This document shows, one piece after another, positions 24,713 to 33,129 of a stretch of DNA of 39,862 nt. The notes beneath the pieces are model-generated. The model did not search any database and was not told the origin of the DNA. It was given only the letters and a program-made list of their open reading frames with translations. Positions within the stretch are counted from its first letter, which is position 1; every line of letters starts with the position of its first letter. The stretch lies in assembly GCA_020725105.1 (NCBI GenBank), contig DYFQ01000028.1, forward strand, positions 1 through 39,862. The letters run 5' to 3'. The position numbers and the translations under genes are program-made. Source of the stretch: Symbiobacterium thermophilum (GTDB lineage: Bacteria > Bacillota > Sulfobacillia > DYFQ01).

Positions 24713-25959
24713 GCAAGGCGACCTTGAAGGCGGACGGCCACGAGCGGGGGCTGCTGCCCCTGGCCGCCAGCGCCGTGCTGTCAGACCTCGCGGAATACCT
24801 TCTGTACGTGGCGTTGCCCGTGTGGGTGCTGAAGCAGTCCGGCTCGGTGGGCGCCGTGGGCCTGGCTTTCATCCTCCGCATGCTCCCGGCCTTTGGCGGT
24901 CCGTTTCTGGGCTTCATCGTGGACCGGTACCCGCGCCGCCTGCTGCTGGTGGCATCGTCGGCGGCCCGGACCCTGCTGGTGCTCCCGCTCCTGGCCACCA
25001 TCGGCCGGGGACTGCTGGGGCCGATGTACGTGGCGATCTTGGGGTGCGCCCTGTTTTACCTGCTGTTCGGCATCACCCGCCGCGCCGCCGTTCCCGACCT
25101 GGTTTCGGGCAAGGAGCGGCTGGCCTGGGCCAACTCCACCCTCGGGCTGGCCGGTTCTCTGGCCCAGGTGGCGGGCGCGAGCCTGGCCGCCCTGGTCCTT
25201 CCCCACCTGGCGCCGGTCTACGTGGTCGGCGGCGCGGCAGCCGGCTACCTGCTGAGCGCCGGCTCCGCGGTGCTGGTACCCCTCGAGGCCGGGCCGCGCC
25301 GCCAGGTGGGCCGAGCGGTCGGGGGGCCGTCCGCCGGTGAGGGTACGCGGGCCTTCCGTAGCCTCGCGGCGGCCCTGGCCCACCCCGTCGTGCTCGGAGT
25401 GGTCCTGCTCATCTTTCTGGAGATGCTGGCGGCCGGTCCTTTCATCGCCTACCAGATCGTTTACCTGGAGCAGGACATGGGACTGAGACCGGAGTTCTTC
25501 GGTTACCTCTTCAGCAGCCAGATGCTGGGCAACGTGGTCATGGCGGCCATCCTGACCAGGGCGGCCCGCCGGGTCACTCCCGCCCGGCTGCTCCCGGCGG
25601 CCATGGCGGGACTGGCCCTTAGCTCCCTGGTCTTTCTCAGCCGGGTACCTTCGCTGGTCTTGCTGTCACGGGTGCTGGTGGGCTTCTGCGTGACCGCAAA
25701 GGTGATTGCCGACGACACCCTGATCCAGACCTTTGGCGATCGCCGTCTGCTGGGACGCACCTTTTCCCTGGCCGGGATGTCCGGGGCCATCTCCGAGGTG
25801 GCCTCCATCGCGCTGGCCGGCCGGTTGATCCCCGGGCTGGGGCTTCGTCCGATCTACCTGGTCTGCGCCGTCCTGCAGGCGGCCGGGGCCGCCGGTGCCC
25901 TTTTGATCGTCGCCCGGGCGGGGGGAACCGGCGCCGCGGCCCGACCGGCGACGGTTTGA
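24709..25959 (+). CDS. MFS transporter
   Basis: The 416-residue protein has about twelve hydrophobic helices in two halves and the major facilitator loop between helices 2 and 3 (FLGFIVDRYPRRLLL, about residues 64-78). The sequence pattern resembles the drug-efflux-like MFS_3/enterobactin exporter type, with the second-half GYLFSSQMLGNVVMAAILTRAARR. The GTG start overlaps the stop of the upstream fragment and has no clear ribosome site, consistent with coupled or weak translation. The substrate cannot be predicted. Confidence 0.88.
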   Translation: MSKATLKADGHERGLLPLAASAVLSDLAEYLLYVALPVWVLKQSGSVGAVGLAFILRMLPAFGGPFLGFIVDRYPRRLLLVASSAARTLLVLPLLATIGRGLLGPMYVAILGCALFYLLFGITRRAAVPDLVSGKERLAWANSTLGLAGSLAQVAGASLAALVLPHLAPVYVVGGAAAGYLLSAGSAVLVPLEAGPRRQVGRAVGGPSAGEGTRAFRSLAAALAHPVVLGVVLLIFLEMLAAGPFIAYQIVYLEQDMGLRPEFFGYLFSSQMLGNVVMAAILTRAARRVTPARLLPAAMAGLALSSLVFLSRVPSLVLLSRVLVGFCVTAKVIADDTLIQTFGDRRLLGRTFSLAGMSGAISEVASIALAGRLIPGLGLRPIYLVCAVLQAAGAAGALLIVARAGGTGAAARPATV

Positions 25960-26090
25960 AGAGTTCCCGCGTGCGGGGTGGCTGGCAGGGGGCAGGGAGG
26001 AAGAGGTGAGGGGCCAGGGGCCGGGGGTGAGGTAGGTGAGCCCCCCGCCGGCGTGGAATCTCCCCCGCTCGATGAGCCGTTTGAGGTGGG

Positions 26091-27284
26091 ATGCGCGTGA
26101 AGGTTTCCGTCCTGGTGGAGCAGTGGCTTGGTCACGTCCGCCACCTCTCCGTCACCATCGGGCCGCGCCCACCCACTTCGCCCCGGGAAGCGCGGGCGGC
26201 GGACTACGTGGAGCAGGTCCTGCAGGGCCTGGGAATCGAAACCCGCCGCCAGCAGTTCAGGTCGCCCGCCTCCGTGTGGCTGCCCTACGCCGTGGCGACG
26301 GCGCTCGCCCTTGCGGCCTGCGGCATCTACCCCTGGTTTCCCCCGGTGTCGGCCTGGGTCGCCGTGGCGCTGACCGCGGTCGCCGCCCACAGCGGGCTGG
26401 CCGAGAGCATGCTGGCGGCCAACCTGGCCCGGTTGGTCCTGCCCACTCGCCGTTCCCAGAACGTCATCGGGGTTATACCTCCGGCCGGGGAGGTGAGGGG
26501 TGACGCGGTCGTCGTCGGTCACCTGGACACCCACCAGGCGCTGCTGATGCACCGTACTCCGCTCCGGCTGAGCCTCAACCGGCTGCTGAACCAGGTTGGC
26601 TTCGCCGCCATTCCGGCCATGGCGGTGCTGTTCGCCGCCGGCGCCGTCACCGGCGCCGGCTGGCCGTACGCTGCCGGACTGGCCCTCTCGCCGGTGGTGC
26701 TGGCCAACTTCGTCCTCTGTGTGGTCAACCACCGCTCACCGGCCGTGCCGGGAGCCTCTGACAACGCATCAGGCGTCGGGCTCACCCTTGTGCTGGCCCG
26801 GCAGCTTCGGGAGTCACCGCTGCGGCACACCAGAGTCTGGCTGGTCAACACCGGCTGCGAGGAGGCGGGGGCGTACGGCGCGGCGGTCTTCTTCCGCCGG
26901 CACCGGGAGACCCTCGGCCGGGCCCGCGTGCTGGTAGTGGACAACCTGGGCGTGGCCGACGCCGCCTGCGTGACCCACGAAGGCATCCTGTTCCCGCTGG
27001 CAAGCGATCCGGAGTTGGTCCGGCTGGTGGAGGCGGTCGGCCGCGAGGACCCGGAGTTGCGGGTCCACGCGAAGAAGTGGCTCGGCGCGTTCACCGACGC
27101 CTCACCGGCCATCAAGGCAGGCTTCCCGGCCGTCACCTTCCTGGGGCTGGCGCCTGGCGGCCGGCTGCCGTACTGGCACGTGCCCGAGGACACCATCGAC
27201 AAACTCGATCCGGCGGTGCTGGAACGCACCTTCCTGCTGGTGTGGCGTACCCTGCGGGCGCTGGACGAAGTCGTGATCTCGTAG
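26091..27284 (+). CDS. M28-family metallopeptidase
   Basis: This 397-residue protein carries the zinc aminopeptidase ligands of family M28: GHLDTHQ (about 144-150), PGASDNASGVG with the bridging Asp (about 221-231), the general base and ligand pair in TGCEEAG (about 257-263), and the final His in YWHVPEDTIDKL. Two hydrophobic stretches (about residues 65-110 and 165-205) interrupt the catalytic domain, so it is probably membrane-bound, an unusual layout compared with secreted M28 enzymes. The ATG has GAGGTGGG just upstream. It stands alone between the MFS gene and the CRISPR locus. Confidence 0.82.
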   Translation: MRVKVSVLVEQWLGHVRHLSVTIGPRPPTSPREARAADYVEQVLQGLGIETRRQQFRSPASVWLPYAVATALALAACGIYPWFPPVSAWVAVALTAVAAHSGLAESMLAANLARLVLPTRRSQNVIGVIPPAGEVRGDAVVVGHLDTHQALLMHRTPLRLSLNRLLNQVGFAAIPAMAVLFAAGAVTGAGWPYAAGLALSPVVLANFVLCVVNHRSPAVPGASDNASGVGLTLVLARQLRESPLRHTRVWLVNTGCEEAGAYGAAVFFRRHRETLGRARVLVVDNLGVADAACVTHEGILFPLASDPELVRLVEAVGREDPELRVHAKKWLGAFTDASPAIKAGFPAVTFLGLAPGGRLPYWHVPEDTIDKLDPAVLERTFLLVWRTLRALDEVVIS

Positions 27285-27575
27285 AGGTGACCGTCGTCAG
27301 GCAGCCGGAGGAAGCCCTCCACGGTAAGATAGGGCCGGCCGGAGGTCCCGCCAAGGCCAGGTTGACCGGCATGGAGCCCGACGCCCCCACACGGGTGCCG
27401 GCAGCGGAAATCAGGGGCGGCAGCCCCAGCCATGGGAAACGCAGGAAGACCGCGCCGGCATATTGAACTTGTCCTGGCCCGGACTTCATCCGTGCTTAAC
27501 GGCGTTCGGGCCCGGGAGGGTGTAAAGCCCCGGGCGGTCGGGGGGAACGTTCGGTTGACCGGTGGCCTTACCACA

Positions 27576-28574
27576 ATGCTGAGCGATGGGCTGGCGGGGG
27601 TCACCCTGGCCCGTTTCAAGGTCGCGGCCACGGTTACCGAGGCGCTGGCGCTACCGTGGTACAAGGGATCCGCCCTGAGAGGGGCCTTCGGGAGAGCCTT
27701 TCGCCGGGTGTGCTGTCCGCCGGGCACGGAGGACTGCCCCGACTGCCTGCTGCGCTCAGCGTGCGTTTACGCCCGGGTGTTTGAATCCGGGCCACCTGAG
27801 GGGACCGATCGTTTTCAATACCGCGCCGTCCCCCGACCGTTCGTTCTCGAGCCCCCGTTGGAGCAAAGGGTGGTCCATCAGCCGGGAGAACGGCTCGAGC
27901 TTCACCTGGTCCTGGTGGGAGAAGCCATCCGCTACCTGCCTTACTTCATTGTCGCGCTCCGGGAGATGGCGGCCGGTGGGCTCGGTCGCCGCGTCGGGCG
28001 ACCCGGCCGGGGGAGGCTCCGGCTGGAGACGCTGCACGCGCTGCGGCCCGGGGGAGCGGAGGAAAGCGTGTACCGGAGCACCGAGAACCTGGTCCGGGGC
28101 GGAACCTGGGGTGCTCCCGCGCCCGCCTGGTGGGGGGAGTCTGATAGGTCGTTGCAAGACGGCCGTCTTGCTGTCAGGTTTCTTACCATGACGCGACTGG
28201 TGGCCAACGAGCGGCTGCAGGGACGGCCGGAGTTCGCGCTCCTGGTTCGCAGCCTGTTGCGCCGGGTTTCCACCCTGGCCCTGTGTTACTGCGGATACGA
28301 GCCTGCCATCGACTACAAGGCGGTCGTGAGCGCGGCCGAACGGGTCCGCCTTGTCCGCGACGACACCCGCTGGGTTGACTGGACCCGCTATTCTGCCCGC
28401 CAGGGAAGCGCCATGCGACTCGGGGGCATCGTTGGAGAGGCCGTCTATGAAGGACCCGGAGACGTGATCCAGGCTCTGTGGCCGTTACTGGCGCTGGGCA
28501 CGTACCTTCACGTCGGCAAGAATCCCACCTTCGGCCTGGGCCGCTACGAGATTGTACTGGCTGGGGCCGCATAG
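27576..28574 (+). CDS. cas6: Cas6, CRISPR pre-crRNA processing endoribonuclease
   Basis: Cas6 cuts the repeat transcript to release crRNAs with an eight-base 5' tag. The 332-residue protein fits the larger Cas6 group: a start YKGSALRGAFGRAFRRVCC, then a cysteine cluster (Cys46, Cys47, Cys54, Cys57, Cys63, in CPDCLLRSACVYARVFE), and a C-terminal RAMP ferredoxin domain ending in the glycine-rich loop THVGKNPTFGLGRYEI-like stretch (HVGKNPTFGLGRYEIVLA). The ATG at 27576 is preferred over a 48-residue upstream extension that has no family-like sequence; GGTGG lies 12 bases upstream. It is the first gene of the CRISPR locus. The catalytic residues cannot be assigned by eye. Confidence 0.88.
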   Translation: MLSDGLAGVTLARFKVAATVTEALALPWYKGSALRGAFGRAFRRVCCPPGTEDCPDCLLRSACVYARVFESGPPEGTDRFQYRAVPRPFVLEPPLEQRVVHQPGERLELHLVLVGEAIRYLPYFIVALREMAAGGLGRRVGRPGRGRLRLETLHALRPGGAEESVYRSTENLVRGGTWGAPAPAWWGESDRSLQDGRLAVRFLTMTRLVANERLQGRPEFALLVRSLLRRVSTLALCYCGYEPAIDYKAVVSAAERVRLVRDDTRWVDWTRYSARQGSAMRLGGIVGEAVYEGPGDVIQALWPLLALGTYLHVGKNPTFGLGRYEIVLAGAA

Positions 28575-28631
28575 ACAACCAGTACGGCTGGAAGCCAGAG
28601 GGCAAGGGTTTCGCCTGAAGGCGGTGGGACG

Positions 28632-29651
28632 ATGGTTCGCCCCCAGTTGCACCGGATCGTTCACATCCACCAGCAGTTGCGGGCGGGGCGCTATCCGAAC
28701 GTGCCGCGCCTGGCGGCCCTCTTTGAGGTGAACGAGCGAACGGTCAGAAGGGACCTCCAGTATCTCCGGGAGATGTGCAACGCCCCGCTGGAATTCGACC
28801 ACCAGAGAAGGGGCTTTTACTACGCCGAGGATTTCGAACTACCACCGATGCGCCTGTCGGAGGGTGAACTACTGGCACTGTTCGTGGGCGCCAGGATCCT
28901 GGCGGAGTACCAGGGCACACCGTTCAGCCAGCCGTTGTCCTCAGCCCTTGCCAAGCTGGCCCAGTTCGCCCCCGGTACCATCACTGTCGACCTTCAAGCG
29001 GTAAGCGAAGTCGTGTCTTTCCAGGTCGAGCCACTACGCGGGGAGGCGGAGGCTGTAGCAAGAGCATTCCGCCAGCTTGAGCAAGCCATTGTGGAGCGCC
29101 GCAGGGTACTGGTGGAGTACTACTCGGCATACCGGGACGAGATCACGCTCCGGCGGTTCGACCCCTACTGCCTGCGCAACTCTGGCGGGGTGTGGTACGT
29201 GATCGGCCACTGCCGCGAGCGGGAGGCCCTGCGAACGTTCGCCCTTGACCGCATCCTGACCCTGGAGTTGCTGGAGGATCGGTTCGAGGTTCCCGAGTCC
29301 TTCGACCTGCGGCGCTACCTCGAGACGGCCTGGCGGACCGAGGTCGGCGAACCGGTCCCGGTAGCGGTTCGCTTCGACGCCTACCAGGCCCGGTGGATCA
29401 GAGGCAAGCGGTGGCACCCGTCGCAGCAGGTTGAAGAGACGCCGGACGGGGGCGTAATCGTGCGGTTCATCGTCGGCGGGCTTGGGGAGTTGAAGCGCTG
29501 GGTGCTGCAGTTTGGTGGCCACGCCGAGGTGCTGGAGCCTGAATGGTTGAGAGCGCAGGTGGCCCAGGAGTTCAGGGCGGCGACCGGTCTGTACGCGGCA
29601 GGACCGACGGCCACGGCTGGAACCCGGCAATCAGCCGCGAGGTCGGGCTAA
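28632..29651 (+). CDS. WYL-domain transcriptional regulator in the cas operon
   Basis: The 339-residue protein has an N-terminal winged helix-turn-helix of the DeoR/HTH_11 type (residues about 5-60: LAALFEVNERTVRRDLQYL) and a WYL ligand-sensing domain (about 140-215: VEYYSAYRDEITLRRFDPYCLRNSGGVWYVIGHCR, then RTFALDRI). A C-terminal WCX-like extension follows (PVAVRFDAYQARWIRG). WYL proteins sense nucleic acids or nucleotides and control CRISPR and phage-defence genes in several bacteria. Its position 57 bases after cas6, and before the effector genes, suggests it controls this locus. The ATG has GGTGGG upstream. Confidence 0.9.
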   Translation: MVRPQLHRIVHIHQQLRAGRYPNVPRLAALFEVNERTVRRDLQYLREMCNAPLEFDHQRRGFYYAEDFELPPMRLSEGELLALFVGARILAEYQGTPFSQPLSSALAKLAQFAPGTITVDLQAVSEVVSFQVEPLRGEAEAVARAFRQLEQAIVERRRVLVEYYSAYRDEITLRRFDPYCLRNSGGVWYVIGHCREREALRTFALDRILTLELLEDRFEVPESFDLRRYLETAWRTEVGEPVPVAVRFDAYQARWIRGKRWHPSQQVEETPDGGVIVRFIVGGLGELKRWVLQFGGHAEVLEPEWLRAQVAQEFRAATGLYAAGPTATAGTRQSAARSG

Positions 29652-29760
29652 CCCTGACCACGCCTGTCAGGGTGGGCGTGTTAACGTCGGAAGTACCAGG
29701 CTGGGTACAGGCCCCGCGGCTCCGCCGGGGTTTGCACAGGCCCGCCGGGGACCGCCGGGG
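29652..29760 (+). other. GC-rich gap with repeated CCGCCGGGG before cas8
   Basis: This 109-base gap holds CCGCCGGGG three times (near 29722, 29742 and 29751) and a CCCCGCGG/CCGCGGGG-like stem around 29713-29731. It is the only sizeable gap before the effector genes and the likeliest operator for the WYL regulator, though no clear -35/-10 pair is visible. Confidence 0.35.
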
Positions 29761-31263
29761 GTGAGGGGTGTGCTTTGCTATACCGGCCATCCGATAGTGG
29801 ACATCGGAGTGGCCACGGTGGCCGCTTTCAGCGACAAAAACCGGCCGGAGGACCTGACTCCGGCCGACCTGGAAGCGGTGGCAGAGTTCATGGCCAATGA
29901 GTACGTCTCGGGCGCGCTCACGCCGTACCTGAGCTGTGTTTTTACCATGAACTCGGTATATCTGCAGCCCTCCTGGGACCGCGAGCGCCGGCTGCGCGAA
30001 GCCAGAGATCTGCTCTACTCCTTCCGCGAGCCGTCCAGCCCAGAAGCGGCGGGACTCCGGTGCGTCTTCTCCGGCGAGCCCGCGACCCGGATCGCCTACC
30101 GGCAACACGTGCCGATGCTCACGGGTGAGGGGGTGCTCAATTTCTTCCCGGCCGGGATAGGGGGCCTGCCGGTTTCGGGCCGCTACCTCCTGGCCATCCA
30201 GGCGTTCCCACTTGGGGCCCGGCGCTGCCACGGGCGAGCGCTCGGGGTGCACAGCGTGGACGATCCCGAACTCACGTACGCCTTTGCGAGGCATTTCCTG
30301 GCAGAGAACCGCAGGTTGCTGCTGCTGGCCCAGGCAGGCTCGGGCGAGAAGTTCATGGACGCCAAGGCGCCGCGGACGCTGGTGGTGGATTCGTTACTGA
30401 GAATCGAGGACGAGCGCCGGCAACAGGCCCGGGAAGGTCCGGCTCCGTCGGTTACCGTGTACCACCTGACCAACTCCGGCCAGGGGCCGGACATCGACGT
30501 TCTCCAGCTACCTTCGCAGGTAGTGAGTTTTCTCAGGGAAGCGGCTCGGGCGGAGACCCACCATGTCTGGAACCGAATCCAGTGGGCGGCCTGGGAGCGG
30601 GTCCGGTCAGCCACCCGTCGGGCCCGGGACGGCCAGCCGAGGGCAGTCGCAGAGGACAACGGCAGCCGGGTCGCTGCCGAGGCAGGAGCCTGGGGCCCGG
30701 GCCTGTCCAGAAACTACCTGTACGAGGATCTGTTCTCGCTCCCCGGGAACGCCGCCCACTTCGTCAGGACCTACTTTCTGCGCCGCGCCTACCGCTTCGG
30801 CCGCGAGAACGACCCCAGGCGCGACTACCGGCTCAGTGAAGAGCTTGATCTGGTTTCGTGGGAACTGACCCGCCTGTTGCTCAGGGAGGTGGTGGGAGTG
30901 GAGAAGGTGAGGGTCGAGACCATCCGGAACGTGGCGGACCGCATCGCCGAGCACGTGGCCGCCGACAACGACCGCCGGCTGTTCCAGGGCCTGTATCGGG
31001 TGCGGCGTTACGGGGACCTCCGGAACCTTCTCATCAAGGCATCGGGGGCTCGGCTGAAAAAGGGCGAGCCTCCGCTGGTAGGCTTTGAGGAGTTCCTGTG
31101 GGTGTTTGAAGAAGGCGGCGACAGCTTCCGCACCGACTGGGCTCTGGCCCGGGACCTGCTCCTTATTCGCGTCATCGAGCAACTGCACGGCCGCGGCTGG
31201 TTCGGCAGGGCTCCAGAGGTTCTGGACGTGCTGGCGGAGGAGGAGCAGACGGAGACGGCCTGA
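29761..31263 (+). CDS. cas8: Cas8 (Cst1-like), type I-B Cascade large subunit
   Basis: The large subunit recognises the PAM and holds Cascade together. The N-terminus (CYTGHPIVDIGVATVAAFSDKNRPEDLTPADL) matches the Cst1/Cas8a1 group linked to the I-B (Tneap) subtype, and the 500-residue length fits. The family is named for two CxxC motifs; here only isolated cysteines remain (for example LSCVF near 59 and LRCVF near 101), so the zinc site seems lost. GTG at 29761 is listed; GTG at 29770 would give a start closer to the family norm. The gene is followed by cas7 after about 47 bases. Confidence 0.83.
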   Translation: MRGVLCYTGHPIVDIGVATVAAFSDKNRPEDLTPADLEAVAEFMANEYVSGALTPYLSCVFTMNSVYLQPSWDRERRLREARDLLYSFREPSSPEAAGLRCVFSGEPATRIAYRQHVPMLTGEGVLNFFPAGIGGLPVSGRYLLAIQAFPLGARRCHGRALGVHSVDDPELTYAFARHFLAENRRLLLLAQAGSGEKFMDAKAPRTLVVDSLLRIEDERRQQAREGPAPSVTVYHLTNSGQGPDIDVLQLPSQVVSFLREAARAETHHVWNRIQWAAWERVRSATRRARDGQPRAVAEDNGSRVAAEAGAWGPGLSRNYLYEDLFSLPGNAAHFVRTYFLRRAYRFGRENDPRRDYRLSEELDLVSWELTRLLLREVVGVEKVRVETIRNVADRIAEHVAADNDRRLFQGLYRVRRYGDLRNLLIKASGARLKKGEPPLVGFEEFLWVFEEGGDSFRTDWALARDLLLIRVIEQLHGRGWFGRAPEVLDVLAEEEQTETA

Positions 31264-31310
31264 CGTTTCGCCATGATCTCGCCTGATACTCGCGAGGGGG
31301 GTTCGAGCAG

Positions 31311-32375
31311 ATGGCGTTTGTCACCGGGATGATGCTTGTCGACGCCCCGGCGTCAGCGCTCAACAACGCCGGACAGGAGGAGGGCGCCCGTACCGACAAC
31401 GTGATCGTGGTCAAGCGGATTCGCACCCGGCAGGGCGACTATCCTTACGTTTCGGCCCAGGCTCTGCGCTACTGGATCCGGACGTATCTGGAGCGGTCGC
31501 TGCCCGAGTGGAAGGCGGCCCCGGTGTTCCGGGAAGCCAAGATCGCCTACACCGACGCCAACCCCATCGAGTGGTGGGACGATGACCTCTTCGGCTACAT
31601 GCGCGCTCCCTCCAAGCGGGCCGGTGCCCGGGAGCAGGCGGCCGAGGAGACGCCGACGACTGGCGAGATTACCCGCATCTCCCCCCTGCGCACGGGGACG
31701 CTGGTCTCCATCGCCCCGGTCAGCATCGTGGACGACTTCGGGACCATGGCCCGGCAGGACGGCGACCCGGTGCCTCACGAGCACCAGTTCTACCGGGCGA
31801 CACTGCAGGGTCTGTTCTCGCTGAACTTGACGACAGCGGGCACTTTCTTCCAGGGCGGACGGGTCGGGTACCGGAACCTCGACGAGCACCGTCTGGCCAT
31901 CGCCAGGGAGCGCGGGCTGGAGGAAGCGCGGGTGTACGGGCAGCCGGCCTTCCGGCTGCCGGCGGCACAGCGCGCCCGCCGGGCCGCAGCCCTCGTCAAA
32001 GCCTTGGGGGAACTCGAGGGTGGGGCCAAGCTCACCCTCCACTACACCGACGTGACTCCTGGCCTGCTCCTGGCGGCGGTCACCGCGGCCGGAAACCATC
32101 CTTTTTACCGCGTGGTTACGGCCGACCGCCACGGGCTGCCCGTGGTCAACCTGGAGGCGCTGAAGGAAGTCCTCCGGGTGTACCGCGACCAATTCCTGTC
32201 CGACGTCTTCGTCGGCTGGGCCAAGGGGTACCTGGCCGAGCAGCGTCAAGCGGTCGAGGCGCTGAGCGACGGGGACCGCTCGGGGGTCGCCTTCCGCTGG
32301 GGCCACCCGCGAGAGGCCATGGCGGAGCTGGCCGAGGAACTCCAGAAGCCGGCCAACCAGCGGTGGTTTGACTGA
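31311..32375 (+). CDS. cas7: Cas7 (DevR/Cst2-like), Cascade backbone subunit
   Basis: Several copies of Cas7 coat the spacer part of the crRNA. The 354-residue protein starts FVTGMMLVDAPASALNNAGQEEG and continues NVIVVKRIRTRQGDYPYVSAQALRYWIRTYLE, the standard beginning of the Cst2/DevR family. LFSLNLTTAGTFFQGGRVGYRNLD belongs to the same family core. The ATG is preceded by a G-rich ribosome site (GAGGGGGG). The stop lies one base before the cas5 ATG. Confidence 0.92.
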   Translation: MAFVTGMMLVDAPASALNNAGQEEGARTDNVIVVKRIRTRQGDYPYVSAQALRYWIRTYLERSLPEWKAAPVFREAKIAYTDANPIEWWDDDLFGYMRAPSKRAGAREQAAEETPTTGEITRISPLRTGTLVSIAPVSIVDDFGTMARQDGDPVPHEHQFYRATLQGLFSLNLTTAGTFFQGGRVGYRNLDEHRLAIARERGLEEARVYGQPAFRLPAAQRARRAAALVKALGELEGGAKLTLHYTDVTPGLLLAAVTAAGNHPFYRVVTADRHGLPVVNLEALKEVLRVYRDQFLSDVFVGWAKGYLAEQRQAVEALSDGDRSGVAFRWGHPREAMAELAEELQKPANQRWFD

Positions 32376-32376
32376 C

Positions 32377-33129
32377 ATGCGCGTGCTCCGCGTGGAGCTG
32401 GTGGCACCCGTCTGCTCCTTCCGCTACCCGCACTTTCTGGTGGGGCGGCAAGTGAGTTTCGACGCGCCGCCCCCGTCGACCATCTTCGGGCACGTCGCGA
32501 GCGCCCTGGGCGAGTGGCCGGACCGGGCGAGCTTCAGGTTTGCCTACCGCTTCAGCGTCGCCGGCAAGGGCGAGGACCTGGAAAACCAGCACATCATCCT
32601 GCCAGGCGGGCGACCGTTCCAACTGGAAGGGCAGCGTTATGCCACGTCCACCGTGGCTACCGTCCAGCCGGCGCGCCGGGAAATCCTCCTGGGCGCCCGC
32701 CTCGTCCTTTACCTGGACCGGCCCGAGTTCGCCCAGTGCTTCCGGCGGCCCCGCTTCCCGGTGATCCTGGGCCGGTCGCAGGACCTTGCCTGTTACACCA
32801 GGGTGGATGAGGTCACCCTGCAGCGGGCGGACCGGGGTTACTTCGAGGACACCCTCTTGCCTTTCGACTTCCGGAGGCGGACGGCCCGGGGGGTCACGGT
32901 ACTAATGCCCCGCTATGTCGGGCCCCCACCCTTGAGGCAACCGGTCTTCGACCGGTTCGTCGTGCTGAGCGGGGACTGGGTGTACTGCCGCCCCGCCGGC
33001 GAGCCGTCCAGGTTCGGGTCCCGGGAACTGCTCAGCCTGGACGGCGAGCCCCTGGAGCTCTGGGTGGACCCCGACTCGGAGGAGCGGGACGGCGCCCGGC
33101 TTGCCCTGGCCTTCCATGGCTTTGTGTGA
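32377..33129 (+). CDS. cas5: Cas5, Cascade subunit capping the crRNA 5' tag
   Basis: Cas5 binds the eight-base 5' tag of the crRNA. The 250-residue protein begins RVLRVELVAPVCSFRYPHFLVGRQVSFDAPPPSTIFGHVASALGEWP, the typical Cas5t start with a RAMP fold and the Pro-rich PPPSTIFGH loop. The ATG at 32377 follows the cas7 stop by one base; an in-frame TTG three codons earlier is less likely. The end overlaps the start of cas3 by 14 bases, so translation is coupled. Confidence 0.9.
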   Translation: MRVLRVELVAPVCSFRYPHFLVGRQVSFDAPPPSTIFGHVASALGEWPDRASFRFAYRFSVAGKGEDLENQHIILPGGRPFQLEGQRYATSTVATVQPARREILLGARLVLYLDRPEFAQCFRRPRFPVILGRSQDLACYTRVDEVTLQRADRGYFEDTLLPFDFRRRTARGVTVLMPRYVGPPPLRQPVFDRFVVLSGDWVYCRPAGEPSRFGSRELLSLDGEPLELWVDPDSEERDGARLALAFHGFV

